A DNA stretch of 64,000 nucleotides from Toxonevra muliebris (Eukaryota > Arthropoda > Insecta > Diptera > Pallopteridae), in assembly GCA_963691655.1 (NCBI GenBank), contig OY829330.1, forward strand, positions 682,001-746,000. The letters are read 5' to 3'. Made by a program: the position numbers and the translations under genes. The first letter of the stretch is position 1, and every line of letters begins with the position of its first letter. The notes under the pieces are model-generated. The model saw only the letters and a program-made list of their open reading frames with translations, did no database searches and was not told where the DNA came from. Of this stretch, positions 28,798 through 41,870 are shown one piece after another.

Positions 28798-31690
28798 ATG
28801 TGGTGGTATATACCGCAGCTTCTGCGTTGTAGCCATTTCCGAATTATAGTCAATACAGTGGAAAAAGCTGAGAAAATCGACCAAAATTCCAGCACCGCTT
28901 CGTTTTGCCAGAATTTAAAAAGAGCGATTTTTAAGTTTGGTACTGCAATCATGGCGAGGTTTACTGGCCATGTGGTGGTATATACCGCAGCTTCTGCTTT
29001 GTAGCCATTTCCGAATTATAGTCAATACAGTGGAAAAAGCTGAGAAAATCGACCAAAATTCCAGCACCGCTTCGTTTTGCCAGAATTTAAAAAAAACGAT
29101 TTTTAAGTTAGGTTTCTTAAATTTTGCCGAGGTCTGCAGGCCATGTGGTGGTATATACCGCAGCTTCTGCGTTGTAGCCATTTCCGAATTATGGTCAATA
29201 CAGTGGAAAAAGCTGAGAAAATTGACCAAAATTCCAGCACCGCTTCGTTTTGCCAGAATTTAAAAAAAACGATTTTTAAGTTTGGTACCTGGAATCATGG
29301 TGAGGTCTACTGGCCATGTGGTGGTATAGACCGCAGCTTCTGCGTTGTAGCCATTTCCGAATTATGGCCAATACAGTGGAAAATCTGAGAAAATTGAGCA
29401 AAATTCCAGCACCGCTTCGTTTTGCCAGAATTTAAAAAAAAACGATTTTTAAGTTTGGTACCTGGAATCATGGCGAGGTTTACTGGCCATGTGGTGGTAT
29501 ATACCGCAGTTTCTGCGTTGTAGCCGTTTCCGAATTATAGTCAATAAAGTGGAAAAAGCTGAGAAAATCGACCAAAATTCCAGCACCGCTTCGTTTTGCC
29601 AGAATTTAAAAAGAGCGATTTTTAAGTTTGGTACCTGGAATCATGGCGAGGTCTACTTGCCATGTGGTGGTATATACCGCAGCTTCTGCGTTGTAGCCAT
29701 TTCCGAATTATGGCCAATACAGTGGAAAATCTGAGAAAATTGACCAAAATTCCAGCACCGCTTCGTTTTGCCAGAATTTAAAAAGAACGATTTTTAAGTT
29801 TGGTACCTGGAATCATGGCGAGGTTTACTGGCCATGTGGTGGTATATACCGCAGCTTCTGCGTTGTAGCCATTTCCAAATTATGGTCAATACAGTGGAAA
29901 AAGCTGAGAAAATTGACCAAAATTCCAGCACCGCTTCGTTTTGCCAGAATTTAAAAATAGCAATTTTTAAGTTAGGTACCTTAAATTATGCCGAGGTCTG
30001 CTGGCCATGTGGTGGTATATACCGCAGCTTCTGCGTTGTAGCCATTTCCGAATTATGGCCAATACAGTGGGAAAATCTGAGAAAATTGACCAAAATTCCA
30101 GCACCGCTTCGTTTTGCCAGAATTTAAAAAGAGCGATTTTTAAGTTGGGTACCTGGAATCATGGCGAGGTCTACTGGCCATGTGGTGGTATATACCGCAG
30201 CTTCTGCGTTATAGCCATTTCCGAATTATGGCCAATACAGTGGAAAAATCTGAGAAAATTGACCAAAATTCCAGCACCGCTTCGTTTTGCCAGAATTTAA
30301 AAAGAGCGATTTTTAAGTTGGGTACCTGGAATCATGGCGAGCTCTACTGGCCATGTGGTGGTATATACCGCAGCTTCTGCGTTGTAGCCATTTCCGAATT
30401 ATGGCCAATACAGTGGAAAATCTGAGAAAATTGACCAAAATTCCAGCACCTCTTCGTTTTGCCAGAATTTAAAAGAGCGATTTTTAAGTTTGGTACCTGG
30501 AATCATGGCGAGGTGTACTGGCCATGTGGTGGTATATTTCGCAGCTTTTGCGTTGTAGCCATTTCCGAATTATGGCCAATACAGTGGAAAAATCTGAGAA
30601 AATTGACCAAAATTCCAGCACCGCTTCGTTTTGCCAGAATTTAAAAATAGCAATTTTTAAGTTAGGTACCTTAAATTATGCCGAGGTCTGCTGGCCATGT
30701 GGTGGTATATACCGCAGCTTCTGCGTTGTAGCCATTTTTAAATTATGGTCAATACAGTGGAAAAAGCTGAGAAAATTGACCAAAATTCCAGCACCGCTTC
30801 GTTTTGCCAGAATTTAAAAATAGCAATTTTTAAGTTAGGTACCTTAAATTATGCCGAGGTCTGCTGGCCATGTGGTGGTATATACCGCAGCTTCTGCGTT
30901 GTAGCCATTTCCGAATTATGGCCAATACAGTGGAAAAATCTGAGAAAATTGACCAAAATTCCAGCACCGCTTTGTTTTGCCAGAATTTAAAAAGAGCGAT
31001 TTTTAAGTTGGGTACCTGGAATCATGGCGAGCTCTACTGGCCATGTGGTGGTATATACCGCAGCTTCTGCGTTGTAGCCATTTCCGAATTATGGCCAATA
31101 CAGTGGATAATCTGAGAAAATTGACCAAAATTCCAGCACCTCTTCGTTTTGCCAGAATTTAAAAGAGCGATTTTTAAGTTTGGTACCTGGAATCATGGCG
31201 AGGTGTACTGGCCAGGTGGTGGTATATACCGCAGCTTCTGCGTTGTAGCCATTTCCGAATTATGGCCAATACAGTGGAAAATCTGAGAAAATTGACCAAA
31301 ATTCCAGCACCGCTTCGTTTTGCCAGAATTTAAAAAGAGCGATTTTTAAGTTTGGTACCTGGACTCATGGCGAGGTTTACTGGCCATGTGGTGGTATATA
31401 CCGCAGCTTCTGCGTTGTAGCCGTTTCCGAATTATAGTCAATACAGTGGAAAAAGCTGAGAAAATCGACCAAAATTCCAGCACCGCTTCGTTTTGCCAGA
31501 ATTTAAAACGAACGATTTTTAAGTTTGGTACCTGGAATCATGGCGAGGTCTGCTGGCCATGTGGTGGTATATACCGCAGCTTCTGCGTTGTAGCCATTTC
31601 TGAATTATGGCCAATACAGTGGAAAATCTGAGAAAATTGACCAAAATTCCAGCACCGCTTCGTTTTGCCAGAATTTAAAAAGAGCGATTT
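28180..31690 (+). repeat. Duplicated satellite block, upstream copy (partner 38360-41870)
   Basis: About 3.5 kb of satellite here recurs at about 38360-41870 with an offset of 10179 bp, rising to 10181 after the partner's A-run near 40306 is two bases longer. Shared rare markers include TTGGTACTGCAATCATGG (28937/39116), TTAGGTTTCTTAAATTTTGCC, CGCAGTTTCTGCG, GTATATTTCGCAGC and GTGGATAATCTG. It ends where TTAAGTTGTGTACC (about 31690) faces TTAAGTTTGGTACC (about 41870). Confidence 0.8.
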
Positions 31691-34600
31691 TTAAGTTGTG
31701 TACCTGGAATCATGGCGAGGTCTACTGGCCATGTGGTGGTATATACCGCAGCTTCTGCGTTGTAGCCATTTCCAAATTATGGTCAATACAGTGGAAAAAG
31801 CTGAGAAAATTGACCAAAATTCCAGCACCGCTTCGTTTTGCCAGAATTTAAAAATAGCGAATTTCAAGTTAGGTACCTTAAATTATGCCGAGGTCTGCTG
31901 GCCATGTGGTGGTATATACCGCAGCTTCTGCGTTGTAGCCATTTCCGAATTATGGCCAATACAGTGGAAAATCTGAGAAAATTGACCAAAATTCCAGCAC
32001 CGCTTCGTTTTGCCAGAATTTTAAAAGAGCGATTTTTAAGTTGGGTACCAGGAATCATGGCGAGGTCTACTGGCCATGTGGTGGTATATACGCCAGCTTC
32101 TGCGTTGTAGCCATTTCCGAATTATGGCCAATACAGTGGAAAAATCTGAGAAAATTGACCAAAATTCCAGCACCGCTTCGTTTTGCCAGAATTTAAAAAG
32201 AGCGATTTTTAAGTTGTGTACCTGGAATCATGGCGAGCTCTACTGGCCATGTGGTGGTATATACCGCAGCTTCTGCGTTGTAGCCATTTCCGAATTATGG
32301 CCAATACAGTGGAAAATCTGAGAAAATTGACCAAAATTCCAGCACCGCTTCGTTTTGCCAGAATTTAAAAGAGCGATTTTTAAGTTTGGTACCTGGAATC
32401 ATGGCGAGGTGTACTGGCCATGTGGTGGTATATACCGCAGCTTCTGCGTTGTAGCCATTTCCGAATTATGGCCAATACAGTGGAAAAATCTGAGAAAATT
32501 GACCAAAATTCCAGCACCGCTTCGTTTTGCCAGAATTTAAAAGAGCGATTTTTAAGTTGGGTACCTGGAATCATGGCGAGGTCTACTGGCCATGTGGTGG
32601 TATATACCGCAGCTTCTGCGTTGTAGCCATTTCCGAATTATGGCCAATACAGTGGAAAATCTGAGAAAAGTGACACAAAATTCCAGCACCGCTTCGTTTT
32701 GCCAGAATTTAAAAAGAGCGATTTTTAAGTTTGGTACCTGGACTCATGGCGAGGTTTACTGGCCATGTGGTGGTATATACCGCAGCTTCTGCGTTGTAGC
32801 CGTTTCCGAAATATAGTCAATACAGTGGAAAAAGCTGAGAAAATCGACCAAAATTCCACACCGCTTCGTTTGGCCAGAATTTAAAAAGAACGATTTTTAA
32901 GTTTGGTACCTTAAAATATACCGAGGTCTGCTGGCCATGTGGTGGTATATACCGCAGCTTCTGCGTTGTGGCCATTTTTAAATTATGGTCAATACAGTGG
33001 AAAAAGCTGAGAAAATTGACCAAAATTCCAGCACCGCTTCGTTTTGCCAGAATTTAAAAATAGCAATTTTTAAGTTAGGTACCTTAAATTATGCCGAGGT
33101 CTGCTGGCCATGTGGTGGTATATACCGCAGCTTCTGCGTTGTAGCCATTTCCGAATTATGGCCAATACAGTGGAAAAATCTGAGAAAATTGACCAAAATT
33201 CCAGCACCGCTTTGTTTTGCCAGAATTTAAAAAGAGCGATTTTTAAGTTGGGTACCTGGAATCATGGCGAGCTCTACTGGCCATGTGGTGGTATATACCG
33301 CAGCTTCTGCGTTGTAGCCATTTTTAAATTATGGTCAATACAGTGGAAAAAGCTGAGAAAATTGACCAAAATTCCAGCACCGCTTCGTTTTGCCAGAATT
33401 TAAAAATAGCAATTTTTAAGTTAGGTACCTTAAATTATGCCGAGGTCTGCTGGCCATGTGGTGGTATATACCGCAGCTTCTGCGTTGTAGCCATTTCCGA
33501 ATTATGGCCAATACAGTGGAAAAATCTGAGAAAATTGACCAAAATTCCAGCACCGCTTCGTTTTGCCAGAATTTAAAAGAGCGATTTTTAAGTTGGGTAC
33601 CTGGAATCATGGCGAGGTCTACTGGCCATGTGGTGGTATATACCGCAGCTTCTGCGTTGTAGCCATTTCCGAATTATGGCCAATACAGTGGAAAATCTGA
33701 GAAAAGTGACACAAAATTCCAGCACCGCTTCGTTTTGCCAGAATTTAAAAAGAGCGATTTTTAAGTTTGGTACCTTAAAATATACCGAGGTCTGCTGGCC
33801 ATGTGGTGGTATATACCGCAGCTTCTGCGTTGTGGCCATTTCTGAATTATGGCCAATACAGTGGAAAATCTGAGAAAATTGACCAAAATTCCAGCACCGC
33901 TTCGTTTTGCCAGAATTTAAAAAGAGCGATTTTTAAGTTTGGTACCTGGAATCATGGCGAGGTTTACTGGCCATGTGGTGGTATATACCGCAGCTTCTGC
34001 GTTGTAGCCATTTCCGAATTATAGTCAATACAGTGGAAAAAGCTGAGAAAGTCGACCAAAATTCCAGCACCGCTTCGTTTTGCCAGAATTTAAAAAGAGC
34101 GATTTTTAAGTTTGGTACCTGGAATCATGGCGAGGTCTGCTGGCCATGTGGTGGTATATACCGCAGCTTCTGCGTTGTAGCCATTTGCGAATTATGGCCA
34201 ATAAAGTGGAAAAATCTGAGAAAATTGACCAAAATTCCAGCACCGCTTCGTTTTGCCAGAATTTACAAAGAGCGATTTTTAAGTTTGGTACCTGGAATCA
34301 TGGCGAGGTTTACTGGCCATGTGGTGGTATATACCGCAGCTTCTGCGTTGTAGCCATTTCCGAATTATAGTCAATACAGTGGAAAAAGCTGAGAAAGTCG
34401 ACCAAAATTCCAGCACCGCTTCGTTTTGCCAGAATTTAAAAAGAGCGATTTTTAAGTTTGGTACCTGGAATCATGGCGAGGTTTACTGGCCATGTGGTGG
34501 TATATACCGCAGCTTCTGCGTTGTAGCCATTTCCGAATTATAGTCAATACAGTGGAAAAAGCTGAGAAAGTCGACCAAAATTCCACACCGCTTCGTTTGG

Positions 34601-37600
34601 CCAGAATTTAAAAAGAACGATTTTTAAGTTTGGTACCTTAAAATATACCGAGGTCTGCTGGCCATGTGGTGGTATATACCGCAGCTTCTGCGTTGTGGCC
34701 ATTTCTGAATTATGGCCAATACAGTGGAAAATCTGAGAAAATTGACCAAAATTCCAGCACCGCTTCGTTTTGCCAGAATTTAAAAAGAGCGATTTTTAAG
34801 TTTGGTACCTGGAATCATGGCGAGGTTTACTGGCCATGTGGTGGTATATACCGCAGCTTCTGCGTTGTAGCCATTTCCGAATTATAGTCAATACAGTGGA
34901 AAAAGCTGAGAAAGTCGACCAAAATTCCAGCACCGCTTCGTTTTGCCAGAATTTAAAAAGAGCGATTTTTAAGTTTGGTACCTGGAATCATGGCGAGGTG
35001 TACTGGCCAGGTGGTGGTATATACCGCAGCTTCTGCGTTGTAGCCATTTCCGAATTATGGCCAATACAGTGGAAAATCTGAGAAAATTGACCAAAATTCC
35101 AGCACCGCTTCGTTTTGCCAGAATTTAAAAAGAGCGATTTTTAAGTTTGGTACCTGGACTCATGGCGAGGTTTACTGGCCATGTGGTGGTATATACCGCA
35201 GCTTCTGCGTTGTAGCCGTTTCCGAATTATAGTCAATACAGTGGAAAAAGCTGAGAAAATCGACCAAAATTCCAGCACCGCTTCGTTTTGCCAGAATTTA
35301 AAACGAACGATTTTTAAGTTTGGTACCTGGAATCATGGCGAGGTCTGCTGGCCATGTGGTGGTATATACCGCAGCTTCTGCGTTGTAGCCATTTCTGAAT
35401 TATGGCCAATACAGTGGAAAATCTGAGAAAATTGACCAAAATTCCAGCACCGCTTCGTTTTGCCAGAATTTAAAAAGAGCGATTTTTAAGTTGTGTACCT
35501 GGAATCATGGCGAGGTCTACTGGCCATGTGGTGGTATATACCGCAGCTTCTGCGTTGTAGCCATTTCCAAATTATGGTCAATACAGTGGAAAAAGCTGAG
35601 AAAATTGACCAAAATTCCAGCACCGCTTCGTTTTGCCAGAATTTAAAAATAGCGAATTTTAAGTTAGGTACCTTAAATTATGCCGAGGTCTGCTGGCCAT
35701 GTGGTGGTATATACCGCAGCTTCTGCGTTGTAGCCATTTCCGAATTATGGCCAATACAGTGGAAAATCTGAGAAAATTGACCAAAATTCCAGCACCGCTT
35801 CGTTTTGCCAGAATTTTAAAAGAGCGATTTTTAAGTTGGGTACCAGGAATCATGGCGAGGTCTACTGGCCATGTGGTGGTATATACGCCAGCTTCTGCGT
35901 TGTAGCCATTTCCGAATTATGGCCAATACAGTGGAAAAATCTGAGAAAATTGACCAAAATTCCAGCACCGCTTCGTTTTGCCAGAATTTAAAAAGAGCGA
36001 TTTTTAAGTTGTGTACCTGGAATCATGGCGAGGTCTACTGGCCATGTGGTGGTATATACCGCAGCTTCTGCGTTGTAGCCATTTCCGAATTATGGCCAAT
36101 ACAGTGGAAAATCTGAGAAAATTGACCAAAATTCCAGCACCGCTTCGTTTTGCCAGAATTTAAAAGAGCGATTTTTAAGTTTGGTACCTGGAATCATGGC
36201 GAGGTGTACTGGCTATGTGGTGGTATATACCGCAGCTTCTGCGTTGTAGCCATTTCCGAATTATGGCCAATACAGTGGAAAAATCTGAGAAAATTGACCA
36301 AAATTCCAGCACCGCTTCGTTTTGCCAGAATTTAAAAGAGCGATTTTTAAGTTGGGTACCTGGAATCATGGCGAGGTCTACTGGCCATGTGGTGGTATAT
36401 ACCGCAGCTTCTGCGTTGTAGCCATTTCCGAATTATGGCCAATACAGTGGAAAATCTGAGAAAAGTGACACAAAATTCCAGCACCGCTTCGTTTTGCCAG
36501 AATTTAAAAAGAGCGATTTTTAAGTTTGGTACCTGGACTCATGGCGAGGTTTACTGGCCATGTGGTGGTATATACCGCAGCTTCTGCGTTGTAGCCGTTT
36601 CCGAAATATAGTCAATACAGTGGAAAAAGCTGAGAAAATCGACCAAAATTCCACACCGCTTCGTTTGGCCAGAATTTAAAAAGAACGATTTTTAAGTTTG
36701 GTACCTTAAAATATACCGAGGTCTGCTGGCCATGTGGTGGTATATACCGCAGCTTCTGCGTTGTGGCCATTTTTAAATTATGGTCAATACAGTGGAAAAA
36801 GCTGAGAAAATTGACCAAAATTCCAGCACCGCTTCGTTTTGCCAGAATTTAAAAATAGCAATTTTTAAGTTAGGTACCTTAAATTATGCCGAGGTCTGCT
36901 GGCCATGTGGTGGTATATACCGCAGCTTCTGCGTTGTAGCCATTTCCGAATTATGGCCAATACAGTGGAAAAATCTGAGAAAATTGACCAAAATTCCAGC
37001 ACCGCTTTGTTTTGCCAGAATTTAAAAAGAGCGATTTTTAAGTTGGGTACCTGGAATCATGGCGAGCTCTACTGGCCATGTGGTGGTATATACCGCAGCT
37101 TCTGCGTTGTAGCCATTTTTAAATTATGGTCAATACAGTGGAAAAAGCTGAGAAAATTGACCAAAATTCCAGCACCGCTTCGTTTTGCCAGAATTTAAAA
37201 ATAGCAATTTTTAAGTTAGGTACCTTAAATTATGCCGAGGTCTGCTGGCCATGTGGTGGTATATACCGCAGCTTCTGCGTTGTAGCCATTTCCGAATTAT
37301 GGCCAATACAGTGGAAAAATCTGAGAAAATTGACCAAAATTCCAGCACCGCTTCGTTTTGCCAGAATTTAAAAGAGCGATTTTTAAGTTGGGTACCTGGA
37401 ATCATGGCGAGGTCTACTGGCCATGTGGTGGTATATACCGCAGCTTCTGCGTTGTAGCCATTTCCGAATTATGGCCAATACAGTGGAAAATCTGAGAAAA
37501 GTGACACAAAATTCCAGCACCGCTTCGTTTTGCCAGAATTTAAAAAGAGCGATTTTTAAGTTTGGTACCTTAAAATATACCGAGGTCTGCTGGCCATGTG

Positions 37601-38755
37601 GTGGTATATACCGCAGCTTCTGCGTTGTGGCCATTTCTGAATTATGGCCAATACAGTGGAAAATCTGAGAAAATTGACCAAAATTCCAGCACCGCTTCGT
37701 TTTGCCAGAATTTAAAAAGAGCGATTTTTAAGTTTGGTACCTGGAATCATGGCGAGGTTTACTGGCCATGTGGTGGTATATACCGCAGCTTCTGCGTTGT
37801 AGCCATTTCCGAATTATAGTCAATACAGTGGAAAAAGCTGAGAAAGTCGACCAAAATTCCAGCACCGCTTCGTTTTGCCAGAATTTAAAAAGAGCGATTT
37901 TTAAGTTTGGTACCTGGAATCATGGCGAGGTCTGCTGGCCATGTGGTGGTATATACCGCAGCTTCTGCGTTGTAGCCATTTGCGAATTATGGCCAATAAA
38001 GTGGAAAAATCTGAGAAAATTGACCAAAATTCCAGCACCGCTTCGTTTTGCCAGAATTTACAAAGAGCGATTTTTAAGTTTGGTACCTGGAATCATGGCG
38101 AGGTTTACTGGCCATGTGGTGGTATATACCGCAGCTTCTGCGTTGTAGCCATTTCCGAATTATAGTCAATACAGTGGAAAAAGCTGAGAAAGTCGACCAA
38201 AATTCCAGCACCGCTTCGTTTTGCCAGAATTTAAAAAGAGCGATTTTTAAGTTTGGTACCTGGAATCATGGCGAGGTTTACTGGCCATGTGGTGGTATAT
38301 ACCGCAGCTTCTGCGTTGTAGCCATTTCCGAATTATAGTCAATACAGTGGAAAAAGCTGAGAAAGTCGACCAAAATTCCACACCGCTTCGTTTGGCCAGA
38401 ATTTAAAAAGAACGATTTTTAAGTTTGGTACCTTAAAATATACCGAGGTCTGCTGGCCATGTGGTGGTATATACCGCAGCTTCTGCGTTGTGGCCATTTC
38501 TGAATTATGGCCAATACAGTGGAAAATCTGAGAAAATTGACCAAAATTCCAGCACCGCTTCGTTTTGCCAGAATTTAAAAAGAGCGATTTTTAAGTTTGG
38601 TACCTGGAATCATGGCGAGGTTTACTGGCCATGTGGTGGTATATACCGCAGCTTCTGCGTTGTAGCCATTTCCGAATTATAGTCAATACAGTGGAAAAAG
38701 CTGAGAAAGTCGACCAAAATTCCAGCACCGCTTCGTTTTGCCAGAATTTAAAAAG
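31165..38755 (+). repeat. Near-identical tandem 22-monomer duplication (period 3795 bp, two copies)
   Basis: Copy one is about 31165-34959 and copy two about 34960-38755, offset 3795 bp throughout. Shared markers include GGCCAGGTGGTGG (31212/35007), TTAAGTTGTGTACC, ATATACGCCAGC, AAAGTGACACAAAATTCC and GTTGTGGCCATT. Three single-base differences were seen: AATTTCAAG near 31860 against AATTTTAAG near 35655, GCGAGCTC near 32232 against GCGAGGTC near 36027, and CTGGCCATG near 32413 against CTGGCTATG near 36208. Edges are accurate to perhaps 30 bp. Confidence 0.85.
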
Positions 38756-41700
38756 AGCGATTTTTAAGTTTGGTACCTGGAATCATGGCGAGGTCTGCTG
38801 GCCATGTGGTGGTATATACCGCAGCTTCTGCGTTGTAGCCATTTGCGAATTATGGCCAATAAAGTGGAAAAATCTGAGAAAATTGACCAAAATTCCAGCA
38901 CCGCTTCGTTTTGCCAGAATTTACAAAGAGCGATTTTTAAGTTTGGTACCTGGAGTCATGGCGAGGTCTACTGGCTATGTGGTGGTATATACCGCAGCTT
39001 CTGCGTTGTAGCCATTTCCGAATTATAGTCAATACAGTGGAAAAAGCTGAGAAAATCGACCAAAATTCCAGCACCGCTTCGTTTTGCCAGAATTTAAAAA
39101 GAGCGATTTTTAAGTTTGGTACTGCAATCATGGCGAGGTTTACTGGCCATGTGGTGGTATATACCGCAGCTTCTGCTTTGTAGCCATTTCCGAATTATAG
39201 TCAATACAGTGGAAAAAGCTGAGAAAATCGACCAAAATTCCAGCACCGCTTCGTTTTGCCAGAATTTAAAAAAAACGATTTTTAAGTTAGGTTTCTTAAA
39301 TTTTGCCGAGGTCTGCAGGCCATGTGGTGGTATATACCGCAGCTTCTGCGTTGTAGCCATTTCCGAATTATGGTCAATACAGTGGAAAAAGCTGAGAAAA
39401 TTGACCAAAATTCCAGCACCGCTTCGTTTTGCCAGAATTTAAAAAAAACGATTTTTAAGTTTGGTACCTGGAATCATGGTGAGGTCTACTGGCCATGTGG
39501 TGGTATAGACCGCAGCTTCTGCGTTGTAGCCATTTCCGAATTATGGCCAATACAGTGGAAAATCTGAGAAAATTGAGCAAAATTCCAGCACCGCTTCGTT
39601 TTGCCAGAATTTAAAAAAAAACGATTTTTAAGTTTGGTACCTGGAATCATGGCGAGGTTTACTGGCCATGTGGTGGTATATACCGCAGTTTCTGCGTTGT
39701 AGCCGTTTCCGAATTATAGTCAATAAAGTGGAAAAAGCTGAGAAAATCGACCAAAATTCCAGCACCGCTTCGTTTTGCCAGAATTTAAAAAGAGCGATTT
39801 TTAAGTTTGGTACCTGGAATCATGGCGAGGTCTACTTGCCATGTGGTGGTATATACCGCAGCTTCTGCGTTGTAGCCATTTCCGAATTATGGCCAATACA
39901 GTGGAAAATCTGAGAAAATTGACCAAAATTCCAGCACCGCTTCGTTTTGCCAGAATTTAAAAAGAACGATTTTTAAGTTTGGTACCTGGAATCATGGCGA
40001 GGTTTACTGGCCATGTGGTGGTATATACCGCAGCTTCTGCGTTGTAGCCATTTCCAAATTATGGTCAATACAGTGGAAAAAGCTGAGAAAATTGACCAAA
40101 ATTCCAGCACCGCTTCGTTTTGCCAGAATTTAAAAATAGCAATTTTTAAGTTAGGTACCTTAAATTATGCCGAGGTCTGCTGGCCATGTGGTGGTATATA
40201 CCGCAGCTTCTGCGTTGTAGCCATTTCCGAATTATGGCCAATACAGTGGGAAAATCTGAGAAAATTGACCAAAATTCCAGCACCGCTTCGTTTTGCCAGA
40301 ATTTAAAAAAAAAACGATTTTTAAGTTGGGTACCTGGAATCATGGCGAGGTCTACTGGCCATGTGGTGGTATATACCGCAGCTTCTGCGTTATAGCCATT
40401 TCCGAATTATGGCCAATACAGTGGAAAAATCTGAGAAAATTGACCAAAATTCCAGCACCGCTTCGTTTTGCCAGAATTTAAAAAGAGCGATTTTTAAGTT
40501 GGGTACCTGGAATCATGGCGAGCTCTACTGGCCATGTGGTGGTATATACCGCAGCTTCTGCGTTGTAGCCATTTCCGAATTATGGCCAATACAGTGGAAA
40601 ATCTGAGAAAATTGACCAAAATTCCAGCACCTCTTCGTTTTGCCAGAATTTAAAAGAGCGATTTTTAAGTTTGGTACCTGGAATCATGGCGAGGTGTACT
40701 GGCCATGTGGTGGTATATTTCGCAGCTTTTGCGTTGTAGCCATTTCCGAATTATGGCCAATACAGTGGAAAAATCTGAGAAAATTGACCAAAATTCCAGC
40801 ACCGCTTCGTTTTGCCAGAATTTAAAAATAGCAATTTTTAAGTTAGGTACCTTAAATTATGCCGAGGTCTGCTGGCCATGTGGTGGTATATACCGCAGCT
40901 TCTGCGTTGTAGCCATTTTTAAATTATGGTCAATACAGTGGAAAAAGCTGAGAAAATTGACCAAAATTCCAGCACCGCTTCGTTTTGCCAGAATTTAAAA
41001 ATAGCAATTTTTAAGTTAGGTACCTTAAATTATGCCGAGGTCTGCTGGCCATGTGGTGGTATATACCGCAGCTTCTGCGTTGTAGCCATTTCCGAATTAT
41101 GGCCAATACAGTGGAAAAATCTGAGAAAATTGACCAAAATTCCAGCACCGCTTTGTTTTGCCAGAATTTAAAAAGAGCGATTTTTAAGTTGGGTACCTGG
41201 AATCATGGCGAGCTCTACTGGCCATGTGGTGGTATATACCGCAGCTTCTGCGTTGTAGCCATTTCCGAATTATGGCCAATACAGTGGATAATCTGAGAAA
41301 ATTGACCAAAATTCCAGCACCTCTTCGTTTTGCCAGAATTTAAAAGAGCGATTTTTAAGTTTGGTACCTGGAATCATGGCGAGGTGTACTGGCCAGGTGG
41401 TGGTATATACCGCAGCTTCTGCGTTGTAGCCATTTCCGAATTATGGCCAATACAGTGGAAAATCTGAGAAAATTGACCAAAATTCCAGCACCGCTTCGTT
41501 TTGCCAGAATTTAAAAAGAGCGATTTTTAAGTTTGGTACCTGGACTCATGGCGAGGTTTACTGGCCATGTGGTGGTATATACCGCAGCTTCTGCGTTGTA
41601 GCCGTTTCCGAATTATAGTCAATACAGTGGAAAAAGCTGAGAAAATCGACCAAAATTCCAGCACCGCTTCGTTTTGCCAGAATTTAAAAAGAACGATTTT

Positions 41701-41870
41701 TAAGTTTGGTACCTGGAATCATGGCGAGGTCTGCTGGCCATGTGGTGGTATATACCGCAGCTTCTGCGTTGTAGCCATTTCTGAATTATGGCCAATACAG
41801 TGGAAAATCTGAGAAAATTGACCAAAATTCCAGCACCGCTTCGTTTTGCCAGAATTTAAAAAGAGCGATT
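38360..41870 (+). repeat. Duplicated satellite block, downstream copy (partner 28180-31690)
   Basis: This is the second copy of the 3.5-kb block described at 28180-31690. It sits immediately after the 22-monomer tandem pair. It is distinguished by a longer A-run near 40306 (two extra bases) and by AAAAAGAACG near 41687, where the partner has AAAACGAACG near 31507. The arrangement fits unequal exchange between sister arrays followed by a further tandem duplication of the material between the two copies. Confidence 0.8.
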
